Positions 1-8,364 of a stretch of DNA of 64,000 nt are shown in pieces. The notes under the pieces were generated by a model. The model was not told the DNA's origin. It did not search any database and saw only the letters and a program-made list of their open reading frames with translations. The DNA comes from Sphingomonas sp. PAMC26645 (GTDB lineage Bacteria; Pseudomonadota; Alphaproteobacteria; Sphingomonadales; Sphingomonadaceae): NCBI RefSeq assembly GCF_004795835.1, contig NZ_CP039249.1:3447001-3511000 (forward strand), read 5' to 3'. The stretch's first letter is position 1. Each line of letters begins with the position of its first letter. The position numbers were made by a program, and so were the translations under genes.

Positions 1-40
1 ACCCCGAGCCGCCGATGATTCCGATCGTCCAGCCGCTCAT
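1..40 (-). CDS. mtnP: S-methyl-5'-thioadenosine phosphorylase, N-terminal fragment
   Basis: Only the first 13 codons are in the window, reading MSGWTIGIIGGSG. The IIGGSG segment right after the start is the phosphate-binding N-terminal signature of MTA phosphorylase, which cleaves methylthioadenosine in methionine salvage. The start codon overlaps the stop of the upstream permease in an ATGA arrangement (37-40), so the two genes are probably cotranscribed and translationally coupled. The assignment rests on a very short stretch; another phosphorylase of the purine nucleoside phosphorylase family could begin the same way. Confidence 0.6.
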   Translation of the reverse strand, partial: MSGWTIGIIGGSG

Positions 41-1428
41 TCGGCGAGCGCTCTCGGCCGCGCGTAAACGAAGTAGATCACCAGTCCGAACAGGTTCCAC
101 AGCCCAAAATACAGCTGCGTCTTCGAAGGCAGGCTGAAGAACAGATACAGGCACCCGAGGATACCGATCGTCCCGACCACCGTCGCAGCCGGTGCCCGGA
201 ACGTCCGCAAGGCGTCAGGCGCACGGCGGCGCATCACCAGCATGCACGCACAGACCGCGACGAATGCGGCGAGCGTGCCCGCGTTGGCGAGCGCCGCGAT
301 CTCGGCCAGCGGTAACAACCCCGCGATGACCGCAACGATCGCCGCGGTGATCCAGGTGATGCGGACGGGGGCACCTCGCTTCGAGACCTTGGCGAGGCTC
401 AACGGCAGCAACCCGTCACGCGCCATCGTGAAGAAGATCCGGCTCTGGCCGAACAAGAACGCGAGCAGCACCGTCGGCAAGGCGATCACCGCGGAGGCGC
501 CGAGGAAGGTCGCGAACCCGGGTCGGCCAATCTCGCGCAGGATCAGCGCGAGCGGCTCAGCGCTGCCAGCGAACCGCGTGTAGGACAGCGCACCGACGGC
601 CGCGACTGCGACGAGGATGTAGATCGCAATGCAAACGACCATCGACCCGACGATCCCGATTGCAAGGTCGCGGCCGGGGTTCTTCGTCTCCTCCGCCGCG
701 GTCGAGATTGCGTCGAAGCCGTAGAACGCAAAGAAGATGATCGCCGCCGCCGCCATGACTCCGCGCTCGGCCCCGTCGGGCTGCACCGCCTTGGGAAAGC
801 CGTAGGGCATGAAAGGGTGCAGGTTGGCACTGTTGAAATAATGCAGCGTGATGAACACGAAAACGGCGAGCGCGATCATCTTCACGCCGACCAGCACCGC
901 GTTCAGCGTCGCACTCTCGCGCGTGCCGAACGACAACACGCCAGCGACGACCGCGATGATGAAGATGGCGGGGACGTTGAGAATACCGCGGAGTTCCGGG
1001 CTAAGCGTCAGCGCCTCCGGAAACCCGAACGCTCCGCGCAGCAACGGTGCGGCATAGCCCGACCAGCCGACCGCGACAGTCGACACGACGAGGGAGTATT
1101 CGAGGATCAGCGACCAGCCGATCACCCATGCGATCAGCTCACCGAGCACGACATAGCTGTAGGTATACGCGCTGCCCGACGCCGGGATCATCGTCGCCAT
1201 CTCGGCATAGGCGAGCGCCGCGCAGGCACAAATCCCGCCGGCTATGATGAACGACAGGATCACCGCAGGCCCGGCGAGCCCTGCCCCCACGCCGATCAGC
1301 GTCAGGATGCCGGTACCGACGATTCCACCGACACCCATCGCCACCAGATGCGGCCACGACAGCGTCCGCGCGAGCTGATGCTCGGGCGGCTGCGCGGTGA
1401 CGATTTTTCGGCGAAACAGACTTGCCAC
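37..1428 (-). CDS. APC-family amino acid permease
   Basis: Inner-membrane amino acid transporter of about 463 residues, with hydrophobic segments along its whole length consistent with 12 membrane spans. TM1 carries the glycine-rich APC motif GVGGIVGTGILTL, and the segment FFAFYGFDAISTAAEETKNP in the middle is typical of cationic amino acid transporter relatives (YfnA/CAT type). The start is taken as GTG at 1428 because AGAGGGG lies about seven bases upstream; an in-frame ATG 22 codons earlier would add a proline-rich tail with no ribosome-binding site. It overlaps the following mtnP-like gene by four bases. The substrate cannot be told from sequence. Confidence 0.85.
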   Translation of the reverse strand: MASLFRRKIVTAQPPEHQLARTLSWPHLVAMGVGGIVGTGILTLIGVGAGLAGPAVILSFIIAGGICACAALAYAEMATMIPASGSAYTYSYVVLGELIAWVIGWSLILEYSLVVSTVAVGWSGYAAPLLRGAFGFPEALTLSPELRGILNVPAIFIIAVVAGVLSFGTRESATLNAVLVGVKMIALAVFVFITLHYFNSANLHPFMPYGFPKAVQPDGAERGVMAAAAIIFFAFYGFDAISTAAEETKNPGRDLAIGIVGSMVVCIAIYILVAVAAVGALSYTRFAGSAEPLALILREIGRPGFATFLGASAVIALPTVLLAFLFGQSRIFFTMARDGLLPLSLAKVSKRGAPVRITWITAAIVAVIAGLLPLAEIAALANAGTLAAFVAVCACMLVMRRRAPDALRTFRAPAATVVGTIGILGCLYLFFSLPSKTQLYFGLWNLFGLVIYFVYARPRALAE

Positions 1429-1515
1429 GGATATCCCCTCTTCTTGCGCGGGGAGTGGCACAGGTCGTGACCGGGGGGCAAGGCCAGCAGCCAACCGCTA
1501 CCCGAGCGACAATAT

Positions 1516-1620
1516 CCTCCCCGGCGGAGGCCGGGGTCCAGTCGGCAAGGTCATCGTGACGATGCGCAACACTATGTCAGCAGCCTCTCCCAACTGGGCC
1601 CCGGCCTTCGCCGGGGTGGT
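1516..1620. repeat. REPIN-like inverted element, family B copy 1
   Basis: Two GC-rich palindromes face each other across a spacer of about 45 bases: CCCCGGCGGAGGCCGGGG at the left and GGGCCCCGGCCTTCGCCGGGG at the right. The arms together can form a long hairpin. Related copies lie at 22538-22641 and 37672-37776. It sits in the 306-bp gap between the permease start and the end of sufA, which otherwise holds only the family A element at 1661-1716. Confidence 0.8.
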
Positions 1621-1660
1621 AGAAGGGCTCGCGGCAATAGAACGGCGGTCCGCTCCTCCT

Positions 1661-1716
1661 TGTTCTCCCGCGAAGGCGGGAGCCCAGTCTGGGTCCCCGC
1701 CTTCGCGGGGACACAA
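1661..1716. repeat. REPIN-like inverted element, family A copy 1
   Basis: A roughly 56-bp symmetric element made of CTCCCGCGAAGGCGGGAG, a CCCAGTCTGGG centre and CCCCGCCTTCGCGGGG, bordered by TTGT and ACAAG. Similar copies occur at 11323-11384, 22451-22508 and 45688-45747, with a diverged one at 49938-50021. All are intergenic. Confidence 0.85.
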
Positions 1717-1734
1717 GCTAGCTAACGCTGGAAT

Positions 1735-2088
1735 TCAAACGGTGAAGCTTTCCCCGCACCCGCACGCGCCCTTGGCATTCGGGTTCTGGAACACGAAGCC
1801 GGCGGTGAAATCATCCTCGACCCAGTCCATCGTCGAGCCGATCAGATACAAAATCGACCCGCCATCAACGAACAAAGTCCCGCCCGGCGTATCGATCCGC
1901 TCGTCGAAAGGCTTGGCCTCGGTGACGTAGTCCACCGAATAGGCCAGCCCCGAACACCCGCGCTTGGGCGTCGACAGCTTCACCCCGATCGCATCCTCCG
2001 GAGCCCGAGCCATCAGGTCGGCGATCCGCGCGTGCGCCGTCTCCGTGAGGTTCAGCGCCGCCGGCCGTGCTCGCAATGTCGTCGCCAT
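1735..2088 (-). CDS. sufA: HesB/IscA-type iron-sulfur assembly protein SufA
   Basis: A-type Fe-S carrier of 117 residues, expected to receive a cluster from the SufBCD scaffold and pass it to apoproteins in the cytoplasm. The three conserved cysteines are present: C45 in KRGCSGLAY, and C109 and C111 in the terminal ACGCG motif. It is the last gene of the minus-strand suf operon, separated from sufT by an inverted repeat element (2101-2199). The ATG at 2088 is preferred because AAGGA lies seven bases upstream; TTG and GTG codons just before it overlap the spacer. Length and motifs match the family well. Confidence 0.93.
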   Translation of the reverse strand: MATTLRARPAALNLTETAHARIADLMARAPEDAIGVKLSTPKRGCSGLAYSVDYVTEAKPFDERIDTPGGTLFVDGGSILYLIGSTMDWVEDDFTAGFVFQNPNAKGACGCGESFTV

Positions 2089-2100
2089 CACCAATTCCTT

Positions 2101-2199
2101 CTGCTCCCCTCCCGCCTGCGGGAGGGGTTGGGGGAGGGCTTGAACAGCAGCGTTCCGCTCTCCCCTCCCCTAACCCCTCCCGCAAGCGGGAGGGGAATT
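2101..2199. repeat. REPIN-like inverted element, family C, between sufT and sufA
   Basis: Two inward-facing arms, each a CCCCTCCCGC/GCGGGAGGGG palindrome followed by a G-rich tail (GGGGGAGGG) or its complement, flank a spacer of about 22 bases. The same layout recurs across the sufD/sufS junction at 3851-3951. In the suf transcript it would form one large GC-rich stem between sufT and sufA. Confidence 0.85.
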
Positions 2200-2200
2200 G

Positions 2201-2662
2201 TTACAGCATGCCAAGTTCGAGCTTCGCCTCGTCCGACATCTTCTGCGGATCCCAAGGCGGATCCCAGACCAGGTTCACTTCCGCGAACCCGACCCCCGGC
2301 ACCGATCCAACGCGCATCTCGACCTCAGCCGGCATCGACTCCGCCACCGGACAGTTGGGCGTGGTCAGCGTCATCGCCACCACCGCGTGCCCGTCCTCGG
2401 TCACCTCGACGCCGTAGATCAGCCCCAGGTCATAGATGTTCACCGGGATCTCGGGATCGTAGATCTCCTTCAGCGCATCGATGATCGCATCGTACACCGC
2501 GCCACCGGGCTCGCCGGGCGAGTCCACCTGCGGCTTCTGCGCCAGGAACCCGGCGAGATAATCGCGCTTGCGCTCCGCATCTGAGTCCGTCTCCATCACG
2601 ACGCGCGCCTTGGGCGGCGATGCGACGGCATCCACTTCCTCGATCTCGAACCGATCGCTCAT
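2201..2662 (-). CDS. sufT: DUF59/MIP18-family Fe-S assembly protein SufT
   Basis: A protein of 153 residues with a C-terminal DUF59 domain (about 50-150), the fold shared by SufT, PaaD and eukaryotic MIP18/CIA2. The signature DPEIPVNIYDLGLIY and the TTPNCPV loop with its conserved cysteine are both present. The first 50 residues are a variable leader common in alphaproteobacterial SufT. Members of this family assist Fe-S cluster maturation or transfer. The start overlaps the sufS stop by four bases (ATGA, 2659-2662), so translation is probably coupled. Its place between sufS and sufA supports the suf role over a phenylacetate role. Confidence 0.9.
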   Translation of the reverse strand: MSDRFEIEEVDAVASPPKARVVMETDSDAERKRDYLAGFLAQKPQVDSPGEPGGAVYDAIIDALKEIYDPEIPVNIYDLGLIYGVEVTEDGHAVVAMTLTTPNCPVAESMPAEVEMRVGSVPGVGFAEVNLVWDPPWDPQKMSDEAKLELGML

Positions 2663-3906
2663 TTGAAGATCCTCGTTACTCGTTCGATACCGCGCACCAG
2701 CGCCTCGACGTCCGCCGGCCCGTTATACACGCCGAAGCTCGCGCGTGCCGTCGCTTCGACGCCCAGCGCCTCCATCAACGGCTGCGCGCAGTGATGGCCG
2801 GCACGGATCGCGACGCGCTCCTCGTCCAATATGGTGCCGATGTCGTGCGGATGAACCCCCTCGATCGTGAAGCTCACGATCCCCGCCGAGTCCGCCGGGC
2901 CGTACAGGCGCACCGAATTGATCCCCGACAGCGCATCACGCGTCGCCGTCACCAGCGCCGTCTCGTGCGCGTGGATCGCGTCGAGGCCAATGCTATCGAC
3001 ATAGTCGATCGCCGCATGCAGGCCCAGCGCACCGACGATATGCGGCGTCCCGGCCTCGAACCGTCCCGGCGGCGGCGCATAGGTGGTCTTCGCAAACGAC
3101 ACCTTGTCGATCATCGATCCACCACCCTGGTACGGCGGCATCGCGTCGAGCAATTCCGGCCGCGCCCACAGCACGCCGATCCCGGTCGGCCCGTACAACT
3201 TGTGCCCGGAGAACACGTAGAAATCGCAGCCGATCGCCTTCACGTCGACCGCGATCCGCGGCACCGACTGGCACCCGTCGAGCAGGACCTTCGCGCCGAC
3301 CGAATGCGCGATCTCAGTCGCGCGCCTGGCATCGAGCACCGAGCCGAGCACGTTCGAGACATGCCCGAGCGCGACCAGCTTGTGCGCGGGCGAGATCATC
3401 CGCTCCATCGCGTCGAGATCGATGCGGTGGTCGGGGGTGAGCGGGATCACGTCGATCGCTGCCCCGACGCGTTCGGCGATCATCTGCCACGGCACGATGT
3501 TCGAATGATGCTCGAGCATCGAGAGCAGGATGCGGTCGCCCGCCTCCAACTGCGTTCCAGCCCAGCACGTCGCTACCAAATTGATAGCCTCGGTAGCACC
3601 GCGCACGAACACGATCTCGTCCGACGATCCCGCGCCGATGAACCGCGCCACGGCCTTACGCGCCGCTTCGTAAGCGACGGTCATGTCAGCGGACCGCTGG
3701 TACACGCCGCGGTGCACGGTGGCATAGGTCTCGCCGTAAGCGCGCGTGATCGCATCGACCACGACCTGCGGCTTCTGCGCAGTCGCAGCGGTATCGAGAT
3801 ACGCCCAGCCCTTGGGGATCGCCGGGAAGTCCGACAGGCGATCAAGAGGCTCCCCTCCCGCTTGCGGGAGGGGTCGGGGGAGGGCCTGGTCGAGAACGAT
3901 ACTCAT
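2659..3906 (-). CDS. sufS: cysteine desulfurase SufS
   Basis: PLP-dependent group II cysteine desulfurase (415 residues) that removes sulfur from cysteine for the SufBCD scaffold. K236 in the SGHKLYGPTG motif is the expected PLP lysine, and RAGHHCAQP near the C-terminus holds the catalytic cysteine. The ATG at 3906 forms an ATGA overlap with the sufD stop and has GGAGG nine bases upstream; longer in-frame starts would read backwards through sufD. Residues 8-20 (ALPRPLPQAGGEP) are encoded by an arm of an inverted repeat and precede the normal N-terminus, which begins near LDRLSDFPAI. The desulfurase fold after that is intact. Confidence 0.93.
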   Translation of the reverse strand: MSIVLDQALPRPLPQAGGEPLDRLSDFPAIPKGWAYLDTAATAQKPQVVVDAITRAYGETYATVHRGVYQRSADMTVAYEAARKAVARFIGAGSSDEIVFVRGATEAINLVATCWAGTQLEAGDRILLSMLEHHSNIVPWQMIAERVGAAIDVIPLTPDHRIDLDAMERMISPAHKLVALGHVSNVLGSVLDARRATEIAHSVGAKVLLDGCQSVPRIAVDVKAIGCDFYVFSGHKLYGPTGIGVLWARPELLDAMPPYQGGGSMIDKVSFAKTTYAPPPGRFEAGTPHIVGALGLHAAIDYVDSIGLDAIHAHETALVTATRDALSGINSVRLYGPADSAGIVSFTIEGVHPHDIGTILDEERVAIRAGHHCAQPLMEALGVEATARASFGVYNGPADVEALVRGIERVTRIFK

Positions 3907-3951
3907 GATGAAGCCCCTCCCCCAACCCCTCCCGCAGGCGGAAGGGGAGCA
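3851..3951. repeat. REPIN-like element spanning the sufD/sufS junction (family C)
   Basis: Arm 1 (3851-3885) and arm 2 (3913-3951) are the same CCCCTCCCGC-type palindromes with G-rich tails as at 2101-2199, facing inward across a spacer of about 27 bases. Arm 2 codes for the last residues of SufD and arm 1 for residues 8-20 of SufS. The spacer contains the sufD stop and sufS start, and the tail of arm 2 supplies GGAGG upstream of the sufS ATG. Both reading frames run through the element without a stop. Confidence 0.85.
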
Positions 3952-5026
3952 GAAAGCGCCCGCTCCAGCCACGCATCGGCATCCGCCACAAACGCCTCGC
4001 GCACGATCTCGTCCGCGATCTGCACGAACGCATCGCCGACGAACGCGCGCGTGAGCAGCGCCTGCGCCTTGGCATGCGGGATGCCGCGGCTCTGCATGTA
4101 GAACAGCGCGCGCTGATCGAGTTCACCAACCGTCGCGCCGTGCGCGCACTTCACGTCGTCCGCAAAGATCTCCAGCTCGGGCTTCAAATTCACCGTCGCG
4201 GTGCGCTGCAACAGCAACCCGCGCAACGACTGCACCCCGTCGGTCTTCTGCGCATCGCGCGCCACCTCGACCCGCGCTGCAAGGCTCGCCGTCGACTTGT
4301 CCGCGGAGACCGCACGCCAGATCTGCTTGCTCTGCCCGTTCAGCGCAGCATGCCGCACCGACACCGCACACTCCTGCCGCTGGTCGTTCCGCGTCAGCAA
4401 CGCGCCGCCATATTCGGCGAACGCATCGTCACCCGTCACCGTGATCGCCCCATCGATCCGCGTCCCGGCATCGCCTGCGCCGAGCACCGTTACGATCAGG
4501 CTCGCCTCGGCACCAATCTCGACCTCGTCGCGCAACGACACGAAGCCAACGGATTGAAGCAACCGCACCGCGCGCGTCAGCTTAGCGCCCTTGCCGAGCA
4601 TCATCCGCGTCGACCGGTTCGACCAGCCGGTCCCGACATAGGTCTCGACCACCGACGCGTTCGCGCCATCGGCCAGCACGATCTCGGCGGGAAGCTGGTT
4701 CTCACCACCGGTCGCGATGTGGACGATCTGGAGAAGCTCTACGCCGGCGTTCGCCTCGACTTGTATCGACCAACCGCTACCCGTGGTGCGACGACCAAGC
4801 GCATGCTCGCCGCCATGGATCGCCGTCATCGTGACATGGCGCAGATCGCTCCGACCCTGATCCAGCACGCCATCGACGAACAACGCACGCGCACCCGGCA
4901 GGTCCATAAACCACGCATTCGCGTCCAGCGCGGCGCCGCGCGGCAGTCCGGCCGCCGCCGCAATCGCCGCCGGATCACCCCAGCGCCACGATTCCTCGCG
5001 CGTCGAGGGAAGGTCGAGCAGCATCG

Positions 5027-5030
<4 letters not shown>
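3903..5030 (-). CDS. sufD: Fe-S cluster scaffold subunit SufD
   Basis: Scaffold partner of SufB in the SufBC2D complex, 375 residues, with the beta-helix core typical of SufB/SufD proteins, containing the segment LLLQRTATVNLKPELEIFADDVKCAHGATVG (reported here only as its start LLLQRTATVNLKPELEIF and its end DDVKCAHGATVG). The start is GTG at 5030, overlapping the sufC stop (GTGA); an ATG two codons later is also possible. The last 16 or so residues (SAPLPPAGGVGGGASS) come from a repeat element rather than the family sequence, which should end close to DAWLERAL. It is paired with sufC upstream and sufS downstream with four-base overlaps. Confidence 0.92.
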
Positions 5031-5770
<740 letters not shown>

Positions 5771-5774
5771 TATT

Positions 5775-6011
5775 TTATCCAGTAAAGCCGGCGAACAAGC
5801 CGTAGCAAAATATGAGTGCGATAAGCGTCGTCATAAGAACTCCGATCGCCATCATTGATGTCGAGAACCAGTAGGTAACAGGTTCGTCGGACCGACGATA
5901 TTTAGCCCATTTTACGGTAGCAACCTGATCGCGCGCAGATACGTAGAACCGCCACCACATGAACGCCGCGCAACCTGCAAACAGCGCTATGTAGAGCGAC
6001 GCTTCAATCAC
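5775..6011 (-). CDS. small two-helix membrane protein inside the suf operon
   Basis: A protein of 78 residues with two hydrophobic segments (about 5-23 and 51-75) flanking a basic, tyrosine-containing loop ([16 protein letters not shown]). I do not recognise its family. The start overlaps the sufB stop in an ATGA junction (6008-6011) and sufC starts four bases after it, so it is certainly read with the suf genes. Its base composition is visibly lower in GC than the genes around it, with runs such as AATTTTTAGCATTATTTTATC at its 3' border. A membrane anchor or a local acquisition are both possible; no function is inferred. Confidence 0.8.
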   Translation of the reverse strand: MIEASLYIALFAGCAAFMWWRFYVSARDQVATVKWAKYRRSDEPVTYWFSTSMMAIGVLMTTLIALIFCYGLFAGFTG

Positions 6012-7501
6012 CCCACCGACCCCTCAAGGCTGATACCCAGCAGCTTCTGCGCTTCCACCGCGAACTCCATCGGCAACTGCTGCAGCACTTCCCGCGCAAA
6101 GCCATTCACGATCAGCGCCACCGCCGCCTCCTGGTCCAGCCCGCGCGACATCGCGTAGAACAGCTGGTCCTCGGAGATCTTCGACGTCGTCGCTTCGTGC
6201 TCGATCTGCGCGGACGGGTTGCGGACCTCGATATACGGCACGGTATGCGCGCCGCACTGGTCGCCGAGCAGCAGGCTGTCGCACTGGGTGAAGTTCCGCA
6301 CGCCCTCCGCGGTCGGCGCGACACGCACCAATCCGCGATAGGTGTTGTCCGAACGCCCGGCCGAGATCCCCTTAGACACGATCGTGGATCGCGTATTCTT
6401 GCCGAGGTGGATCATCTTCGTGCCGGTATCGGCCTGCTGGCGATTGTTCGTCACCGCGACCGAATAGAACTCGCCGACCGAGCCATCGCCAAGCAGCACG
6501 CACGACGGATACTTCCACGTGATCGCGCTGCCGGTCTCGACCTGGGTCCAGCTGACCTTCGAGTTCTTGCCCTGGCACAACGCACGTTTGGTGACGAAAT
6601 TATAGATCCCGCCGACGCCGTTCTCGTCGCCCGGATACCAGTTCTGCACGGTCGAATATTTGATCTCGGCATCGTCGAGCACGACCAGTTCGACCACCGC
6701 CGCATGCAGCTGGTTCTCGTCGCGCATCGGCGCGGTGCAGCCTTCGAGATACGAGACGTATGAGCCCTTGTCGGCGACGATCAGCGTGCGCTCGAACTGC
6801 CCGGTATTCTCCGCGTTGATCCGGAAATACGTCGAGAGCTCCATCGGGCAGCGCACACCCTCCGGGATGTAGACGAACGTCCCGTCGGAGAAGACCGCCG
6901 AGTTCAGCGTCGCGAAGTAGTTGTCGCGCTGCGGCACGACCTTGCCGAGCCACTTCCGGACGAGCTCCGGATATTCCTTGATCGCCTCGGAGATCGAGCG
7001 GAAGATCACGCCCGCAGCCTCAAGCTCCTTGCGGAACGTGGTCGCGACCGAGACGCTGTCGAACACCGCATCCACCGCGACGCGACGCTTGGGCGTGCCG
7101 TCCTCGTTCAGTGGATCCTCGACAACGCCCGCCAGCATCTTCTGCTCGCCGATCGGAATGCCGAGCTTCTCGTAGACGCGCAGAATCTCGGGATCGACCT
7201 CGTCGAGCGACCCGAGCTTCGGCTTCGCCTTGGGCTCCGCGTAATAATACGCGTCCTGGTAATCGATAGGGGGGACGTTGAGCTTCGACCAGTCGGGCGC
7301 CTCCATCGTCTGCCACAGTGCGAAGGCCTTCAGCCGCCAGTCGAGCATCCACTGCGGCTCGCCCTTCTTGGCGGAAATGAAGCGCACCGTGTCTTCCGAC
7401 AGACCTTTGGGCGCGAATTCCTGTTCGATGTCCGAGGAGAAGCCCCACTCGTACGTCTTGTTCGCGGCGGCGTATGCCTCTGCGTTCCGGGTAGCCATCA
7501 T
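6008..7501 (-). CDS. sufB: Fe-S cluster scaffold subunit SufB
   Basis: Core scaffold of the SUF machinery, 497 residues, on which the nascent cluster is built with SufC and SufD. Family hallmarks include [39 protein letters not shown] and SGEFYSVA-like strands in the beta-helix, plus the C-terminal [20 protein letters not shown] segment (given in parts). ATG codons at 7501 and 7498 are adjacent; GGAG lies about six bases upstream. A 26-bp perfect inverted repeat lies between the regulator and this gene. First structural gene of the operon. Confidence 0.97.
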   Translation of the reverse strand: MMATRNAEAYAAANKTYEWGFSSDIEQEFAPKGLSEDTVRFISAKKGEPQWMLDWRLKAFALWQTMEAPDWSKLNVPPIDYQDAYYYAEPKAKPKLGSLDEVDPEILRVYEKLGIPIGEQKMLAGVVEDPLNEDGTPKRRVAVDAVFDSVSVATTFRKELEAAGVIFRSISEAIKEYPELVRKWLGKVVPQRDNYFATLNSAVFSDGTFVYIPEGVRCPMELSTYFRINAENTGQFERTLIVADKGSYVSYLEGCTAPMRDENQLHAAVVELVVLDDAEIKYSTVQNWYPGDENGVGGIYNFVTKRALCQGKNSKVSWTQVETGSAITWKYPSCVLLGDGSVGEFYSVAVTNNRQQADTGTKMIHLGKNTRSTIVSKGISAGRSDNTYRGLVRVAPTAEGVRNFTQCDSLLLGDQCGAHTVPYIEVRNPSAQIEHEATTSKISEDQLFYAMSRGLDQEAAVALIVNGFAREVLQQLPMEFAVEAQKLLGISLEGSVG

Positions 7502-7533
7502 TCCATCTCCGCCGCGGCGCGGCTCTCGTAAAT

Positions 7534-7596
7534 CTTCGCGCCTTTGCGCCTTTGCGTGAACAGAATCTTCTCACGCAAAGGCGCAAAGGCGCGAAG
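7534..7596. repeat. perfect 26-bp inverted repeat between the Rrf2 gene and sufB
   Basis: Arms 7534-7559 and 7571-7596 are exact reverse complements built from CGCCTTTGCGCCTTTGCG, separated by 11 bases. In the minus-strand suf transcript this would be a very stable hairpin 33 bases before sufB. It lacks a following T-run on the minus strand, so it is not a standard intrinsic terminator. Confidence 0.9.
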
Positions 7597-7622
7597 GAAG
7601 GGATAGGGCGCTGCGCGCAAGG

Positions 7623-8051
7623 TCATGCGGGCACCTGCAAAACCGGGGTTTGCGAAAGGCTGGCGAGCGACACGCCGGCGAGCGCACCACGGACCGCGCC
7701 GTTGACGGCGTTCCAGTGCGGCTTCACCTTGCACGTCTGCTCGACGCAGCAATCCTGCGACGCGCCATCGACGCAAGACGTCAGCGCGATCGGACCTTCG
7801 ACCGCCTCGATGATGTCGGCCAGCGAGATCATCGCGGGCGGGCGCGACAGGCGAAACCCGCCGCCGGTGCCGCGCGTGCTCTCGATCAGCCCCGCGGCGG
7901 AAAGCCGGCTTACCAGCTTCTGAGCGGTCGGCAGCGGCACGCCGGTCTCCTCCGCGAGCAGCGTCGCGTTCAGCCGCGCGATCCCGCCGCAATGACGCGC
8001 CGCGGCGCTCATCATCACGACCGCATAATCGGCAAGGCTGGAAAGACGCAT
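7623..8051 (-). CDS. Rrf2-family Fe-S regulator of the suf operon
   Basis: A 142-residue winged-helix repressor/activator of the Rrf2 (IscR) family. The N-terminal HTH begins MRLSSLADYAVVMM, the wing reads RGTGGGFRLSRP, and cysteines C93, C101, C102 and C107 lie where IscR holds its [2Fe-2S] cluster. It is the first gene of the minus-strand cluster and is followed by sufB after 121 bases, which fits autoregulated control of the SUF pathway according to Fe-S status. In sphingomonads this protein is usually named a SUF system regulator; it could be called iscR-like or sufR-like, so no symbol is given. Confidence 0.92.
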   Translation of the reverse strand: MRLSSLADYAVVMMSAAARHCGGIARLNATLLAEETGVPLPTAQKLVSRLSAAGLIESTRGTGGGFRLSRPPAMISLADIIEAVEGPIALTSCVDGASQDCCVEQTCKVKPHWNAVNGAVRGALAGVSLASLSQTPVLQVPA

Positions 8052-8066
8052 AGTGGCTTCGAAAGT

Positions 8067-8093
8067 CCAATCGGACCGATATGATCCGATTGG
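8067..8093 (-). promoter_or_regulatory. operator-like palindrome upstream of the Rrf2 gene
   Basis: A perfect 9-bp inverted repeat, CCAATCGGA and TCCGATTGG, separated by nine bases, lies 15 to 42 bases before the regulator start. A TTGACC hexamer on the minus strand (8096-8091) overlaps its upstream end and could be a -35 element. Position and symmetry suggest the autoregulatory site of the Rrf2 protein; binding is inferred. Confidence 0.6.
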
Positions 8094-8202
8094 TCAAATG
8101 GGCTTTGTGCAGTGCATCGTCAACCCGGCGAGGGGTGCTAACGACTCGCAACTGGATGCGAGTTTTGTGTGTCGTGCAGGCCCCGAAAGCTTGACTTCCC
8201 CC

Positions 8203-8310
8203 CTCCCTAGAAGGGAGGGGTCGGGAGTGGGGCGGCTGCTGACGTCAGGGAGCACCAGCCAACGGACCAACCCACCCCCAGCCCCTCCCTTCCAGGTAGG
8301 GGAGCAAGAA
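8203..8310. repeat. inverted repeat element upstream of pyrD
   Basis: CCCCCTCCCTAGAAGGGAGGGG with a following TCGGGAGTGGG tail faces CCCACCCCCAGCCCCTCCCTTCCAGG further right. The layout matches the inward-facing palindromes of family C, but the loop sequences differ. It occupies most of the gap between the Rrf2 promoter and pyrD. Confidence 0.7.
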
Positions 8311-8364
8311 TGACCCTTCCCGACAGGTGGCCCAACATCGGTGGGAGGAGCAAGGACGACGCGC

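Noticed and set aside
3907..3972. Upstream extension of SufS starting at 3972
   Set aside because: It reads through the sufD tail and the repeat; ATG 3906 has an ATGA overlap, a ribosome-binding site and agrees with the family.
2620..4101. Long open frame on the plus strand across sufT, sufS and sufD
   Set aside because: It is antisense to well-conserved suf genes, arginine- and histidine-rich as expected for a shadow frame in high-GC DNA, and matches no family.
7498..8151. A minus-strand frame covering the Rrf2 gene in another phase
   Set aside because: Only the 7623-8051 frame has the Rrf2 winged helix and cysteine set; the other is arginine-rich with no motif.
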